Positions 1 through 12,654 of a stretch of 64,000 nucleotides of DNA are shown here, piece by piece. The position numbers were made by a program, and so were the translations under genes. Within the stretch, counting starts at the first letter, position 1, and every line of letters starts with the position of its first letter. The notes beneath the pieces are model-generated. The model worked only from the letters and a program-made list of their open reading frames with translations. It had not been told where the DNA came from and did not search any database. This DNA is from Botryosphaeria dothidea (Eukaryota; Ascomycota; Dothideomycetes; Botryosphaeriales; Botryosphaeriaceae), in NCBI GenBank assembly GCA_011503125.2, contig WWBZ02000014.1, forward strand, positions 310,001 to 374,000, in the 5' to 3' direction.

Positions 1-133
1 TGTACCCTCGGAGTTTGACATCCACGCTTGTGACGCTCGCTTTCTTCCGCACATCCAATATTACCCTACCGGTGACGGTATCTCCGGTGGTTACCACCTC
101 GCTATGTGGGTCGAGAACGATGCGGATATCCAT
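1..133 (-). CDS. Arrestin-domain protein, 5' end only (partial)
   Basis: The minus strand from an ATG at 133 reads 44 codons without a stop to the window edge. It starts MDIRIVLDPHSE and continues with GDTVTGRVIL and a stretch ending in VDVKLRGY, the opening beta strands of the arrestin N-terminal domain as found in fungal arrestin-like proteins. Known members are adaptors that link membrane proteins to ubiquitin ligases or act in pH signalling; which branch this belongs to cannot be told from 44 residues. It is divergent from the transcription factor starting at 796. The rest of the gene lies outside the window. The family call rests on the sequence pattern alone. Confidence 0.7.
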   Translation of the reverse strand, partial: MDIRIVLDPHSEVVTTGDTVTGRVILDVRKKASVTSVDVKLRGY

Positions 134-795
134 GGCTTCCGTGAAGAGAGTAGATGTTATCGATTTCTGTGGCGTTCACGGCACCAGGCAAACATTCGCT
201 TATATATGTTCTATGTGTTCGGCATAGTTCGTGTCTTTCGACTGGATCCGGCATCACCGTCGAAGCCATGTTGGCGGAACGTACAATCAGTGAGATGTCC
301 ATTTTCGTGCGGCCTCGATTGGAATACGGTTTATCCGCTTGCCAAGACTCTTGTACGGCGCAGTGGATGGCTAGACTCTCGGTCAAACTGGATACTGAAG
401 GCGTGTGGAACGATTTCAATGGCCGGCCTTTCGGCGGGTAGCTCTTTCAGGTAAGACACAGCCCTGGCGAACACCGCCTCTGCAGGCCCATAGGGCGCTC
501 GCTAAGAAACCGGGGCCCACGCAGACCGTGAAACACCGGCATTGGCGTGTTCTGGTGTGATGAGCCCGTAGGGCTGGCGGTTTTCGGTGCTTCTCGGAGG
601 TCCCGACCGCATTGGGTCGGACTCTACAGCGTTTCCGAACCGACTCAGCCAAGTACATGAAACGACATCTTCCCAAGTTTTGCGCTGCGCAAAACACCGC
701 CACATGGTCTGCCCCTTTCGCAATCTAAAAATATTCGTTCCCGGGCGTACAAATTGGGCGGCGCCACAGTTTGATAGAATTTGGCAACGGCATCA
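134..795. other. Intergenic, shared upstream region
   Basis: About 660 bases between the arrestin-like gene (minus) and the transcription factor (plus), so it should hold both promoters. Open frames here are short, overlap on both strands and match nothing I recognise. No RNA gene seen. Confidence 0.6.
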
Positions 796-3776
796 ATGTT
801 GTGCGCGACTCCACAATCCGAAGTTACGAACCCAGCGGTGAGTAGTTTCGTCCTCAATTGCCCTGTCGGAACCTTGGGACCGTGATTCGCATAAGCTAGA
901 CGATCTTCTCGGCAGCTAACTCGAGTCTCAGTGTGATCTTTGCCACTCGCGAAAGGTGAATCCTGGTTTTCCCGTCATTCCCTTCCCAGCCGGACAACAC
1001 CGGACTCACGAACAACACCGTCTATACGTGCAAAACTCTTGAATTTTCACTGACGGCGTCTCCACCCATTAGGTCAAATGCGACCGAAACAATCCTTGTG
1101 GCAACTGCTTGGACGCCAATGTTTCATGCCAAAGGGTTCGGTCCAAACAGCCTCAACCCCGAAACAGGCCAGTTCCGAAGCCGACGTAGGTTTCCGGCCC
1201 ATCACGATCTTGGTCCAATGGTCTAGCTGACTCGATGGCCGTGATGGAAGGCAGGAGCAAGTCAAACGGCTGACGGACCGGGTCGCCTATCTGGAAGATT
1301 TGGTCCAATCCGATGATATGCCACGTCGGCTGTCCACCGCACACAGTGCTGGATCTCTCGACAGTCACACGGCAGTCTCTCAAGAAAAGTCAAAGGCAGC
1401 ATCGCCGTATGGGAATAAGCTTACTGTGGCCGATAACGAGAGCCACCGGAAACGGAGTCACTCATTGGGCGCCAAAGATGAGCCGTCCTCGAAGAAGCGG
1501 AAGGCCGAATCAGAGTTCAGCCCTCTGGAAAGTATACGTCCTATGAGTACGCCGCAGTCACCATCTACTGTTGAGGCCCAGTCCTATATCCAACAAGAGC
1601 TTGAAGCTGCAAAAGATCTCAGTAGCACGAGACGTACGGTTCTCCGGTCCATCGGAGAACTGATCAACCAACTCCATGGAAGAGTGAAAGTAACTATCGG
1701 GGCACGTACGGACTTCAACACCACCGGCACAATTCTCCAAGATATTCATTACCCGCCGGTAGAGTTCCTTTACTGGATGCTGAAGGGTAAGAGCTGCCTT
1801 TCTGAATCCAGTACAGGGTCGCTGATTACATTGCAGAAATAAGAAGCAACAACCTAGGATTTCATGTGTCGTACTTTGTGAAGCATATATCTCCCAGATC
1901 ATTGGAGAAGATGGGCATTGCTTTGGTACATCAACAGGAGGACCAAGAGACTCTCCTACTTTACTCTATCTGTGTCAACTCCATCGCCGCCAAATTCCTC
2001 AATACAATCATCTCTGAGGAGAGTGACAACGAAATGGCGCAGGAGGTTCGGGTGGCTATTGCGAAGTACAACGCCAGCGCCGAGCTCGCTATGAGCCGCA
2101 TTCCTCTGCTGGCTTCTTCGTCTCTTACTCTCCTTCAAGCTCTCCTCTGCAGTGTACGTAAACCATCATGTAGAATTACCCACAAGTTGTCTGACTCCAT
2201 TTTCTCTAGGCATTCATCTGTCAAGGCCAAGGCGACACAGCAGCCTGCTGGACGTTCACATCCGCCGCCTGCAAGACATGCATGGACTTGGGCCTCCACA
2301 CGGGCAGAGGTGATTTCTGGGATCCCCAAGCCGAAGACAATGAGCTGTATTACTGCTTTGTGTGGTGCTACATGCTCGACAAGAGCTTTTCCATGAACCT
2401 CGGTCGTCGCGCATGCCTATTGGACACCGACCTTATCAACAGCACCGAGTCGATATGGGTTCATGCGCCTGTCAACTTGCTCACCATCTACCTCGAGCTT
2501 GCCCGGATACAGTCTGTTGTGGTATCCGATCTTGTGTATAAGGTCACGGCAGAGAATAGCACCGAGCAGTCACAAAAGTCAGCTCTCATAGCCAAACTCA
2601 TCCAGCAAATGCATGACTTCAAAGATGAATTGGATGGCGTAGGTTTTGCCTATTGAAGCGCAGCAGCGTTCTTGCCAATGCGAGGATACCAGCTAATTTT
2701 TTACAGATGAGAAAAACCCCTGAGAAGTTCCGAGGTCTTTACATGGAAAGCGAATTGCAAGCACTCGAGTTCTCATACTGGTCCGTCATGACGGCAATTC
2801 GGCGTTGCGAACGTACCAGCAGCGGCAGCAAGACATCTGTTGGTGAGGGCTGTCTAGAGGCCGCGCGATCCGCCATCTTGTCACTGCAATCACTGCAAAA
2901 GTCCCAGCCCTTCAGCAACGGAAAGACCAAGATGAGCTTCGTCAACTGGTGAGCCTCCGAAATCCCACAAACCGAGCTACAGTCTGTGCCTTGCTAACAC
3001 AGACCTCTCCCGTGTCCAGGACGCTCCTCTTCTACCCCCTCACTCCCTTCTTCGTCCTCTTCTGCAACGTCGTCGCGACCTCCCACCGCCCCGACTTCGC
3101 CCTCATGAAATCCATGACCGACGACCTCGCCGAGCTCGCCGACCACAGCCCCTCCATCGAGCGCCTGCACCGCCTCTTCACCGTCTTCCTCAGCCTCGCC
3201 GAGCCGCTCCTGGACGAAGACATCGACGAGGGCGCAACCGAGCCGAACGGCCACGCCACGCCGTCGACCCGCCGCCGCCAACACCGCCGCCAGCGCAACA
3301 GCCACGGCCAGGCCCTCGACATGTACTACAAGCTCAAAGAGTCCAGCAAACCCAAGCCCGCCGCCCGCTCCTCCCGCCGCCACAACAACCCCACCTCCAA
3401 CCCCGTCCCGCCCAACAACCAAGCCGCCCTCCCCCCGCCCTGGGACGCCGGCCCCTACACCAGCACCTTCCACCTCTCCGACCTCTCCACTCCCGTGCCG
3501 AACACCACCACCACGACGAACCCCGGACCCACGGCTGCAGCAACAACGACAGCAACGATCTCCCCGTCGCCGGCGCCGTCGTCGAGCCTGTCGCACGCGG
3601 GCTCGTACGCGATGAACTTCTCGCTGCCGCCGGAAGCCACGGCGGCGCCGGGCTGCGGCGGCGACGTGCCGTTCTGGGAGCTGTTTGACGTGCAGCCGAG
3701 CCTGGATTGGCTGGATGTCGATCTGGGGAGCGTGATTGGGGGGGAGGGGGCGGATGGGTTCGGGGGCGGTGCGTGA
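796..3776 (+). CDS. Zn2Cys6 fungal transcription factor
   Basis: Eight exons: 796-837, 932-955, 1073-1185, 1251-1786, 1837-2153, 2210-2638, 2707-2948, 3020-3776 (2,460 nt, 819 aa). The N-terminus has a perfect binuclear zinc cluster with cysteines at residues 15, 18, 25, 31, 34 and 41, followed by a coiled-coil linker (VKRLTDRVAYLEDLVQ). The long middle part resembles the fungal-specific transcription factor domain (for example ALLCSAFICQGQGDTAACW). The C-terminus is rich in Pro, Thr, Asn and Ser and ends in an acidic/aromatic stretch that could activate transcription. The zinc cluster is encoded by three small exons and is missed if only long frames are read. The start at 796 is the first ATG in frame with the cluster; exon 1 (14 codons) is the least certain part. 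The target genes are unknown. It lies tail to tail with the beta-glucosidase gene, which is no proof of control. Confidence 0.8.
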
Positions 3777-5189
3777 TGGCGGCGAGGGAGAGGGGGCGGG
3801 CTGCTGGCGGCCGGCGTTTGGGGGGACGTGGAATTGTGTTGTTTGGATGAGGGGTTGAGGATGGGTTTACTGTCTTTTCTGCGATGTTTGTTTCGCTTCG
3901 AGTAGATACACCGAGTTCTTTTGAAATGCTATGAGTTTTTTTTTTAGTTTTTTTTCGCAGTCATGCTGGTCTCTCATTACAGAGTTGTACTGCAGCCGAT
4001 GGTCAATCCCAAATATGAGATTCCCACCAACGGCTCGGGAAAGAGTCTACGTTATGCTTGTATAGGGAGTAGAAGGGTCCATCCAGACGTAAGTACATTC
4101 TAATGTCACCAAGTCATCCAAATAAATACTTCTACTCCCCATGAAGTTACATTTCTTAGATGGCATTGAAGTTAACCACCGGCTGCGATAGTCCCCCGTA
4201 GACATGCAAAAGACAGTCTTGCGGGGATTTGGAGCGCCTGCCCGGAAAGGCAACTTCATGCCTGAGGCACCCCGGGATTACTCAACACTTCTGCACCGCC
4301 AAACGTTTGACCGACTGCTCACCCGCGGAATCCATCCGTTTCTCCTCCTTGTACGGTTGATTACGATGAAAGTGTAGAGGGAAAGCATAAACCCCCCCCC
4401 CCCACCCGACACCTCGATCCGAGCCCTTCATGCTTCAATCCGCGCGCTCCCATACTTTGCAAGGCCAAGAAACACTCTTGCCCCGACCTTCGGACCGCCG
4501 CACCCCTTTCGGGAAGCGCTTCGGCGCGCCGATCCGAGTCGAACCTTCGCCATACTTTCGCTCCTACAAAGGGCAAAACGCACGATAAACTCCAAGATTG
4601 CGTTATGAAGGTGTTTGTCGGTACGGCGCGGTACGGTCGCTGTGTTGCCTAAAGGGGATACCAAGGTTCTTAAGCTTATGTTGACGACGGTGGTGGTGGT
4701 GTGTGGCGGCTGTGTTGAGCGGCGGGGCGCGGGGGGGGGGGGGGGGGTTTGGTGGATTTGTACGTACAACGACACCTGATCTACTTGGCAAGTTGAGGGC
4801 CGGGGCCCTGGTGTAACTATCCCCCCCAAGACCCTTTTTCCTTGCCTGTTCGTGCACGCGGGATTTGCTCGGCCATGCCCCGATGACCCGGTTGCGCGAA
4901 TTTGGGCATGTCATTGCAGCAGATGGATTCATACGCAGCTAACCTCAAACGCTCTTTGAAAGTCGTTCGGTTGTGTAGAAGATTTACGCTGTAAAAGCTG
5001 TCACCTGAAAGATGAGAGCGTTGAATCACATATTCTCCAGTCAATGCAATCACAAGCTCGGAAAGACCAATCCAGTGCATCGTCAAAGAATTCATTATAT
5101 CATTACCTCCCCCATCGCATCATTACGTAGACAATCCAGAAGGCATCATGCCATATCTGCTATTCAACCACCCCTCCGTATTTACCTCC
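3777..5189. other. Intergenic, convergent gene ends with C and G tracts
   Basis: This lies between the 3' ends of the transcription factor (plus) and the beta-glucosidase (minus). It holds a run of 12 C at about 4392-4403 and 17 G at 4731-4747. I see no convincing gene; the frames here are short. Confidence 0.6.
4731..4747. repeat. Run of 17 G
   Basis: Homopolymer tract in the intergenic region; its length may be unreliable in the assembly. Confidence 0.9.
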
Positions 5190-8070
5190 TCAGATATCTA
5201 AATCCGCGCTGAGCGGCAAGTTCCTCGACGAGCTTCCCACATACACCGTCTTCGGGTACTCTGAAATGACCCAGTTCTGGCTGACGGTGTCCCAGTTGCT
5301 GAGGTCCCTGCGGGTGACGTCCACACCAAAAACGGCGGTGGCGCCGGGAGCAATGGTGTAGCGCTCGAAGCCGCGCAGCTGGACAACGGGGTCGTTGGGC
5401 CCGCCGAGCGAGACGTACAGCTGGGGCACCTCGTCGCCCTCGACGTCGCCGGTGTTGGTGACGGAAGCCGTGACGGTGAAGAGCACGTCGTACAGGGCTG
5501 GGTTGCCGCCGGGGGCGCCGCCGGCCGGGATCTTCGGCTGGGGAGAGCCGTCGAGGGCGCCGTCGGGGATGTAGGATTCGTTAGGCAGGCCGTACTCGAC
5601 CTCGGAGTCGTTGTTGGCCTCGGCGGCGTCGGTCGAGTTGAGGTACGGGTAGATGTAGAGCGGGATGGGGCTGACGTCGGGCGGGAATTGGTAATCGGCG
5701 AGGTCGGTGCTGAAGTTGCCGAGGACGGGCGCGGCGGTGGTGTTGCCGCTGGTGGGCGTGTACTCGGAAACGGTGTGCTTGACGACCTTCAGGTCGGAGT
5801 AGGAGAAGGTGGTGTAGGACAGACCGAAGCCGAACTCGTAGATGGGAGTGACGTTGCGCTTGTCGAAGCCGCGGTAGTCGATGAAGACACCCTCCTTGAA
5901 GTTGTCCTGAGGAGCGTTCTCGCCGTTGTTGGGCTCGTACAAAAGCTCAGTGCCGTAGTCCTCACGCTTGGCGCCGAAGGTAAAGGGGAGCTTAGCACCA
6001 GGGTTGACGCGGCCGTACAGGATGTCAGCAAGAGCGTTGCCGGACTGCTCGCCAGGGAGACCGGCCCAGATGAGGGCGGTGACGTTGGGGTTGTCGTTGA
6101 AAGCACCGAGCTCGACGGGGCCCACACTGTGGATGATGACAATGGTGTTGTTGTTGACAGAAGTAACGTTGCGGATCAAAGCCTCGCCGTCGTGCCAGAC
6201 AGTAAGGTTGTTACGGTCACCAATGTTGCCGTCGAAGTTGATGTAGCCCTCACCACTGTCGGAGTTGACAAAGACAAGAGCGTGGCTGACCTGGGCAGCG
6301 AGGGCATTGACCCTGTCGTAGTTCCAGTCATCAGTGACCCAGTCAATGACACCGTTGTTCTCGTAGACCTCGTTCAGAATGGCAGTAAGAGGAGAAATGA
6401 GGTACGGGAAGTTGGCCGTTCCAGATCCCCAGCCCATGGCGAGGGTGCCGTTGGTGCAGCCGCGGTCATCGCAGCCGTTAGGGCCAGACTGCGAGTCGCC
6501 AGCATCGCTACCGAAAACGCCGAGGAGCTTCTCCTTGCCAGTGAGAGGGAGAGTGCCGTTGGCGTTCTTCAGGAGGACAGTGGACTTGGCTGCGGCCTCA
6601 CGAATGTTCTTGGCGTGGTTGGCACGGACGTTGACGTGCTGGTTGACAAGGCCGAAGTTGGCCTCACCGCCGGCGTTAGCATAGCCGTAGGTGTCAAGGG
6701 TCCAGGAGTTGAAGTTGGTAGGGCGGTAGTTCTTGTCGCGGTTGGCGTAGAAGTAAGCGGACATGATACGGGTGGCAGCATCGTCGATACGCCACTCAGG
6801 AACGGTGCCGTTGACGACAGCAAGAGTCAGGTTGGCACCCCAGAAGGCGGCACCGGTGCTGAAGACGGTGTCGCCGGGCATGGCCATATCCAGACCAGCC
6901 AGGGCGGAGCCAACACCGGAGTGCTGGGCCTGCCAATCGCTCATGACGAAGCCTTGGAAGCCGAGTTCGCCCTTGAGGATGTAGTTCAAGAGGTGGGAGT
7001 TCTGGCAGCCATAGCTGTTATTAATCTGGTTGTAGGAGCACATGATAGCACCGGTTCCGGCCCTGACAGCGTCGGCGAAAGGCCAGAGGTACAACTCGTG
7101 CAGAGTGGCGTCATCAATGTTGGAGCTCAGAGACTCGGTGATGTTTACGCCGAAGCCCTGAGCCTCGGGGGCCTGACGGAAATGCTCCTGCTCGTTGAGA
7201 ATGTAGTGCTTGGTGCAGGCGATGACGCCGGCATCCTGGATACCCTTGATGGTTTCGGCAACAGCGATACCAGAGAGGGCGGGATCGGGACTGAAGCCTT
7301 CCCAGTTGCGACCACCGGTGGGAGTGCGTCCCAAAGGACCAACGACGGGACCAAGCAGAACGTCGACACCCTTGCCAGCAAACTCAGAGCCCTGGTCGTA
7401 ACCTCTCTGGTACCAAAGGCGGCGGTCGAAAGAGGCAGCAATGGTGCCGCCAGACGTGAAGGCAGAGTTGTAGTCGGCTGTTGAATGGTTAGACAGTGGT
7501 AGCTCGCGGACGGGGAGGATATTTCGTACTAAAGCGGATACCAGTGGGCGAGTCTTGCATGCACAGAGAGTGGAAGCCCAGACGCGGAATGGAACCAACG
7601 TTACCAACACAGGGACCTCCCTCCCAACTTTCAGTTTGTCAGCAGCTGGGCGGAGTAGATGTTCTGGGGAGATTGGAGCGCACCCAACACCGGTCGTGAG
7701 GTTGACCTTCTCGAGGAGGGTCAATTGCTTGACGAACTCCTGGGCCTTTGCGTGTGCTTGGGCCCAGTCTCCGTCGGCATCTATCCACGGCGAGGGATAG
7801 AAGGGCGGCGAGGTGGCGCCCCAGAGGGCATCGTCGGGGCTTGAATCGTTGAGAGCCTGGAAAATTCTCAGTGCAACTGCTCTCTCGCAGGACTTGGGTC
7901 TAGAGAGAAGAATGTGTGTACATGGAGCCTTGAATGGCGAGGGGAGGCAATTGAGGAAAGCGGTGGCAGGCGGGAGTTGGTGTTGCGGCGTGAGGAGCAG
8001 CAGGGCAACGTACCTGAGAGGCCACAAGCGGCGCGGCTGCGAGAGCAGCAGTGGCCGTGGTGAAGCGCAT
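5190..8070 (-). CDS. Secreted beta-glucosidase, glycoside hydrolase family 3
   Basis: Four exons on the minus strand: 8014-8070, 7684-7856, 7530-7627, 5190-7477 (2,616 nt, 871 aa, close to the usual length of fungal GH3 beta-glucosidases). Exon 1 is almost exactly a signal peptide (MRFTTATAALAAAPLVASQ). The mature part has the GH3 N-terminal barrel with GSIPRLGFHSLCMQDSPTG, KHYILNEQEHFR and FVMSDWQAQHSG, where the Asp (about residue 290) is the expected nucleophile. The second alpha/beta domain and a C-terminal fibronectin type III-like domain follow, with many N-glycosylation sites. It should release glucose from cellobiose and other beta-glucosides outside the cell. The three introns (157, 56 and 52 bp) all lie in the first 600 bp, so a frame opened further upstream misreads the N-terminus. 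The ATG at 8070 is chosen for the signal peptide. Confidence 0.93.
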
Positions 8071-9906
8071 TTTGGCAGACTGGACACGCTCTTGTCGACA
8101 CGGGACGAGGGATCGGCTCCTGGCTGGCGAAATCAAGATGGCGGACAAGGGCGGCTTTATATTTTAGGCGGGAGGGATTCGATGACTTCAGCAGCGACAT
8201 GGGTAGCTTGGGAGCTGTGCGGCTAGCGGGGAAACCATGCTCGCGGCAGGCAAATGTTCCTGCTGATCCTGCCAGCCAGCCAAGCGGCCAGCCGTTGACG
8301 AGGCGACTCCACTCCCGGCCTCTGCTCAGCCGGCCACTGCCATTGAATGATGCATCTCGCCATCCGTGAGCGCTCTCGGGGGCCGCCAGCCGGCTTCCCG
8401 CCAGCACCGCCAGCGAGGGGCTGCCAGAATCAGCAAGGTACTGCCAGAACTCCCTTGGTCAGCCAGCCCAGCCGCGTGAAACAGACTGACTGAATGCTCT
8501 TCCCAGCCTTACCTGCTCAATGCTCTCCTTCCACGCTCTTCCGTCACGGCCCAACGCGAGCGGCCATGCTTGTCGGTCGCCACGGCCGGCCAAGCAGCCG
8601 TGACGCTCGCGCGGGCTGCGGGCTGGTATTGCTCCCCGCTCGAAGCAGCAATACCGCCGCCCTCCGCCTCCACGAGCCCCAGATCGCTGGCGCTGGCTAA
8701 ACATCGGCCCTCAGGAGAAATTCTGGAGGTGTGGGGACGCCTCTTGCGCCTCAAGCCGCGCTCCAAGCCTGCAGCCCGTCAGCCATCGTTGCGGGGTCGG
8801 CGTTGCACTCCATCGTCACATCTGGAGCCTCGAAAGCCATGTAAGCAGCGCTGCAGTGGCGGGCCGGGTGAGGTGATGTGATGGCCCCAGAAGTCGCAAT
8901 CTGTGCATCCCACATCCCACACCGGCTTTTTGGCTTCCCCTGCTTCGCCGGCCCCGGATTCGGCGCGCACGACCCCAAAGAACCATCTCCGCGCGCGGCT
9001 CTTCGCCAAACCATCCCGTCATCCCGCTGCTGCTGTCGCCGTGGCCGCATCATCGCCTGCCCTCACACTACCTCACCACTTCTTTCCACGCGAACACGAA
9101 CGTTCCCACTGCGGGTCAGCAATAAACTCTTACCATCCACCATCGCCGCTTGGCACCATCATGCCATCGCCCCGTCGCGCGCTACTCCAACTCCGCCCCG
9201 TCCGTCATCCGGGCGCCACGCCCGCAGCATTGCCGTCCGCCGGGCATAGCGCGCTGGTGTTGACCTTCAGCACAGCTTTCCCCGCGGCGAGTCCCGCTTT
9301 CCTTCCGCCTTAGCCCCTGCCGAATGGACTTGCCGCATCGAGTCGCGTCGCCCCCGCGGCTGAACTCCGCTTCCGTGCTGACTCGCTCGCCCTCACGATG
9401 CAAAGCGAAAAAAAAAAAAATGCCGCGCTTGATGCCTTCTAGAATTTCCCTTTCCGCCCGAATCCCGTCCGATCGTCCGCTCTGCCGACCTCGTCACGGC
9501 ACCTCCCAAGACTCCGAGAACAAAGTTGGCGTGCCGTCTTACTCGCAGCCATGCGCGGCCTGAAGAAGATTAATTAAGCATAGGGCCGCGGCCCGGAAAA
9601 TACTTACGTCGAGTAGCCGAATGTCAAATAGTACTGCCGTGGCGCCGTCCTTTGATCATATTTCAATCTCCTGCCTGTCTACCCGGAACCCGCGGCTCTT
9701 GACCATCCTGCTGACTACATGACGCGGACTGTCACTGACTAGCTCGGCCATCAGGGATTCAGAATCATCTACTCCTGATCCGGGCCACTTGTGCACTTTA
9801 CAGCCCAACGCAAGAAAGACGGACGCAGTTTTCTCCAGGGTGGTTTCCCGCAGAATTTCCCGCTTACCACGCACCCCTACTAGTACCATGCCTCGATTGT
9901 ATAAAA
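8071..9906. other. Intergenic region upstream of the beta-glucosidase gene
   Basis: About 1.8 kb that should hold the beta-glucosidase promoter and the 3' flank of the next gene. It is GC-rich with short frames on both strands and an A-run near 9409-9420. A 77-codon minus frame at 9656-9889 has no recognisable motif. No gene supported. Confidence 0.55.
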
Positions 9907-11504
9907 TCAGGAATCCTCCATCCAGGCCATGCCACCATTAACTCCCTCATAGATCCTCCCACTTGGCCCCAGATGAATGTGCGATACACCAGGATGGTAA
10001 CTACCACCTGCCCCCATCCTCGCGCGCCAGCCTTCCTCTCCAGTCGTGAAGTCATACGCCGCAACGTACCAAACGTACTGCCCTTGGCTCGCCAGTTCCT
10101 CATCCTGCGTATATACATAGAACAACCCACTCCCCGTAGACAGCGTCGTCATCTGCGTAGCCCTCACCAGCAGCTCCCAGGCAAAACTGCAGACCCCATC
10201 CTCCGACACATCAATCCGTGCAACCCCGGGCGCCATGCCGCTGAAATCATTCTGCGGCCCGTTCACGTCGCTCCCGCCCTCGAGCGAGAATGGCGAGTTG
10301 TAGCAGTTCGAAATCATAGCGCTATACGTCTCCCCGTCGTAGTACGTCGTCAAGCTCGCCTCATTCGCGCTCGCGTTAGGCGCGAACAGCGGGTACGCGC
10401 ACACCAGCGCGCTCTCGCCCTCGCCAACCCCCCCCTTCCGGTTGTCTGTAGACCAGCAAGTTCACCCGCTCGTCCGCATTGTCCGTGATGGCGACGTACT
10501 TCTCCCCGAGGAGGCCGACGCTCGACCCCGAGCCGCGCGACAGGCCGCCCGGCTTGACCGCGCTGCCGGCGCTGTACGTCTCGTTGTAGACCACCGCCAC
10601 GCCCCCTGCGCCGTCCGCTTGCACGGCGTAGAAGCTCCCGGTCGCGTTGGCGCCGTCCCGCGCCCCCGCCGGCCCCGTCACGACGTACGCCGTGCGCCCG
10701 TTGACCGCCATCCCGTTCTCGACGAGCGCGTCCGCCAGCTCGAGCGCGTGCACGACGCCGCCGTCTCCCCCGGCCGGCACGTACGCGATGCTCGAGCTGT
10801 TGGTGCCCGGCACCCCCAGCAGCGGCGTCGACGTCGTCGTGAACCAGAGGTTGTCGGCGCCGTCGAAGCCGACGGTGACGATGAGCGAGCCGGGCGCGAG
10901 CGTCGCGGAGACGTCCCACTCGCGCGCGATGCGGAAGGTCTGGGCGGAGGGGATGAATTCGACCTCCGCGATCACGCCCTGCGCTGTGGGGATCAGCGCG
11001 CGGCCCGCGCTGACGTGCCAGTAGTTCGAGATGGCGGTGCGGTTGGGGCCGCTGGTCCAGCGGGCGAGCGGGGCGAGGGTGTCGGCGGCGAGGGCGGCGA
11101 GGCAGAAGGCGATGGGGGTGGTGGCGGTGGGGCAGAGGAGGGAGGCGAGGACGTAGGACGAGTTTGCTGCGTCGGCCTCCTCCCAGAATAGCATCGTTGC
11201 GGGTGTGGTGGTGCTGGAGACGCGGGGGGAGAGGCCGAGGGACCCCGCGAAGTCGGATGTTCGCGTGTTGCCGCCGTCGATGTGGGCGGAGTGGGTGGAG
11301 GGGGCGAAGACGGGTTTGGGCGGGAGTGAGGGGCCCGCGTGGGGGGCGCCGATGAAGGAGGGGGCGGTGGTGTTTTGGGAGGAGGGGATTGAGGACTGTG
11401 TGGTTCGATCAGTGGGGTTTGGCAGGTGAGGTACGTGAGGTCTGGCGTACTGCTCGGGTGGCTGTGAGGAGAGCCCAGCTGAGGAATGAGTGAATGGGCG
11501 CCAT
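9907..11504 (-). pseudogene. Secreted propeller-like protein, frame broken at a G run
   Basis: Exon 1 (11451-11504) encodes a signal peptide beginning MAPIHSFLSWALLTATRA. A 55-bp intron (11396-11450; GTACGC donor, CTGAT branch, CACAG acceptor) follows, then one long exon 11395-9907. The protein has many N-glycosylation sites and short repeats of beta-propeller style (FDGADNLWFTT, ENGMAVNGRTAYVVT, GPSGRIYEGVNGG), somewhat like SMP-30/lactonase folds, but I cannot assign an activity. The reading frame shifts at eight consecutive C on the plus strand (10428-10435). With seven the frame runs on to the stop at 9907 and gives 513 aa. Sequence on both sides looks coding, so this is either one real +1 mutation or a homopolymer base-calling error. 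No GT-AG intron fits at this point. Confidence 0.65.
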
Positions 11505-12631
11505 GTTTTTTGAAAGAGAGAATGAAGAGTTCTTCAAAGATTGTACTGGAAAGTCAAGTTTGGTTTGTATGAGCTCGACTCTTTGTGAAGTCATGGCGCC
11601 ATTTTATATGCTTCTGTCTTTTGAAAAGATCGTCCATTATTGCTCTAAACAGGACGCTAAGACCTAAGTCCGCAGTATACGAGAAATGCGTGGATTCGCT
11701 CTAATGGGAGAGAAGCGGGGAGGAGCTGTAAACTGCATAGCAAGTGTCGATCGCGTAGATTCTCCTACCTTTACTCTGCAATAAGTCAACGGAATCATAC
11801 TGAGGCATGCAATAGAAAGACGACAAGGTGATGAATGAGGCCGATACGCTCGCAATATAGACCTTTCATGGCTACAGCTGTGGGGCGCCAAGTCTTGGAA
11901 TGCCGGTGTGCTGGGCGCCCATTGGTCGCATTCGTATCGTGTTCGTCGTCGCTTTCGTGGTCGTATAATGTTTCTCTTTGTGGTTAGTCTTTCTCAGAAT
12001 GGGAATTCCTTCTCTGGCTAGTTGACATGCCGTTACAGGGAGTGGTAGTGCTCAAGAGGGGTTCTCAATTAGAATGTTGGTTTTCCTCTCAAGATCTTTG
12101 TGGTCCCTGAAAGGTCGTAGCTGCCTGTCTTCCCATATAAGGTCCGGCAGCCGCAGTCACTTGCGCACCCCGGTTCACATACGCTGGACCGACCGAGTAC
12201 TGTGCAATTGACCACACAGATTATTCACATGTGCTCACGTTTCGGATAGAAACGACCAATATTATATTTCGACAAGTATACCAAGACATTGGTTTCGATT
12301 GTAGTGGAAGTAGGTTCACTCAGTGAGGTTTTCATCTCCATGGATAACTGACAGAGGTTTCTTCTCCCATCCGGTCATACCTGGTGCTGCAGACGCCTCA
12401 TAGCCTTGTGTGCAAGGAAGCCATTGACTACCGTCATACTAGCCACTGTTACACAGTCCATCTCGCTCTTATCCCATACAAAGCAGTATTTCCTCGAGCA
12501 TGTGTCAAGTATACAATCCTTCAATCTTACCTTACCGTTCATGATCACATCATCGTTCTTTCGAAGCACCAATTTATTGGTGACAGCCGGGCGAAATATC
12601 TTGACTCTAGAACTAATAATCCTTATTGTCA
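11505..12631. other. Intergenic, left flank of the hAT element
   Basis: About 1.1 kb, AT-richer than the genes to the left. It lies between the secreted protein start and the transposon target site. Frames are short and overlapping on both strands; no gene supported. Confidence 0.5.
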
Positions 12632-12639
12632 CTGCCACC

Positions 12640-12654
12640 CAGGGTGGGGAACAA
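12640..12654 (+). repeat. hAT left terminal inverted repeat
   Basis: CAGGGTGGGGAACAA, a perfect inverse match of 15509-15523. It directly follows the target duplication at 12632-12639. Confidence 0.92.

Noticed and set aside
5688..7484. 598-codon plus-strand frame
   Set aside because: Exactly antisense to the beta-glucosidase exon; its Val/Gly/Asp-rich composition mirrors the codon use of the real gene.
9656..9889. 77-codon minus frame after the secreted protein
   Set aside because: The upstream gene has a proper stop at 9907 and no donor leads into this frame.
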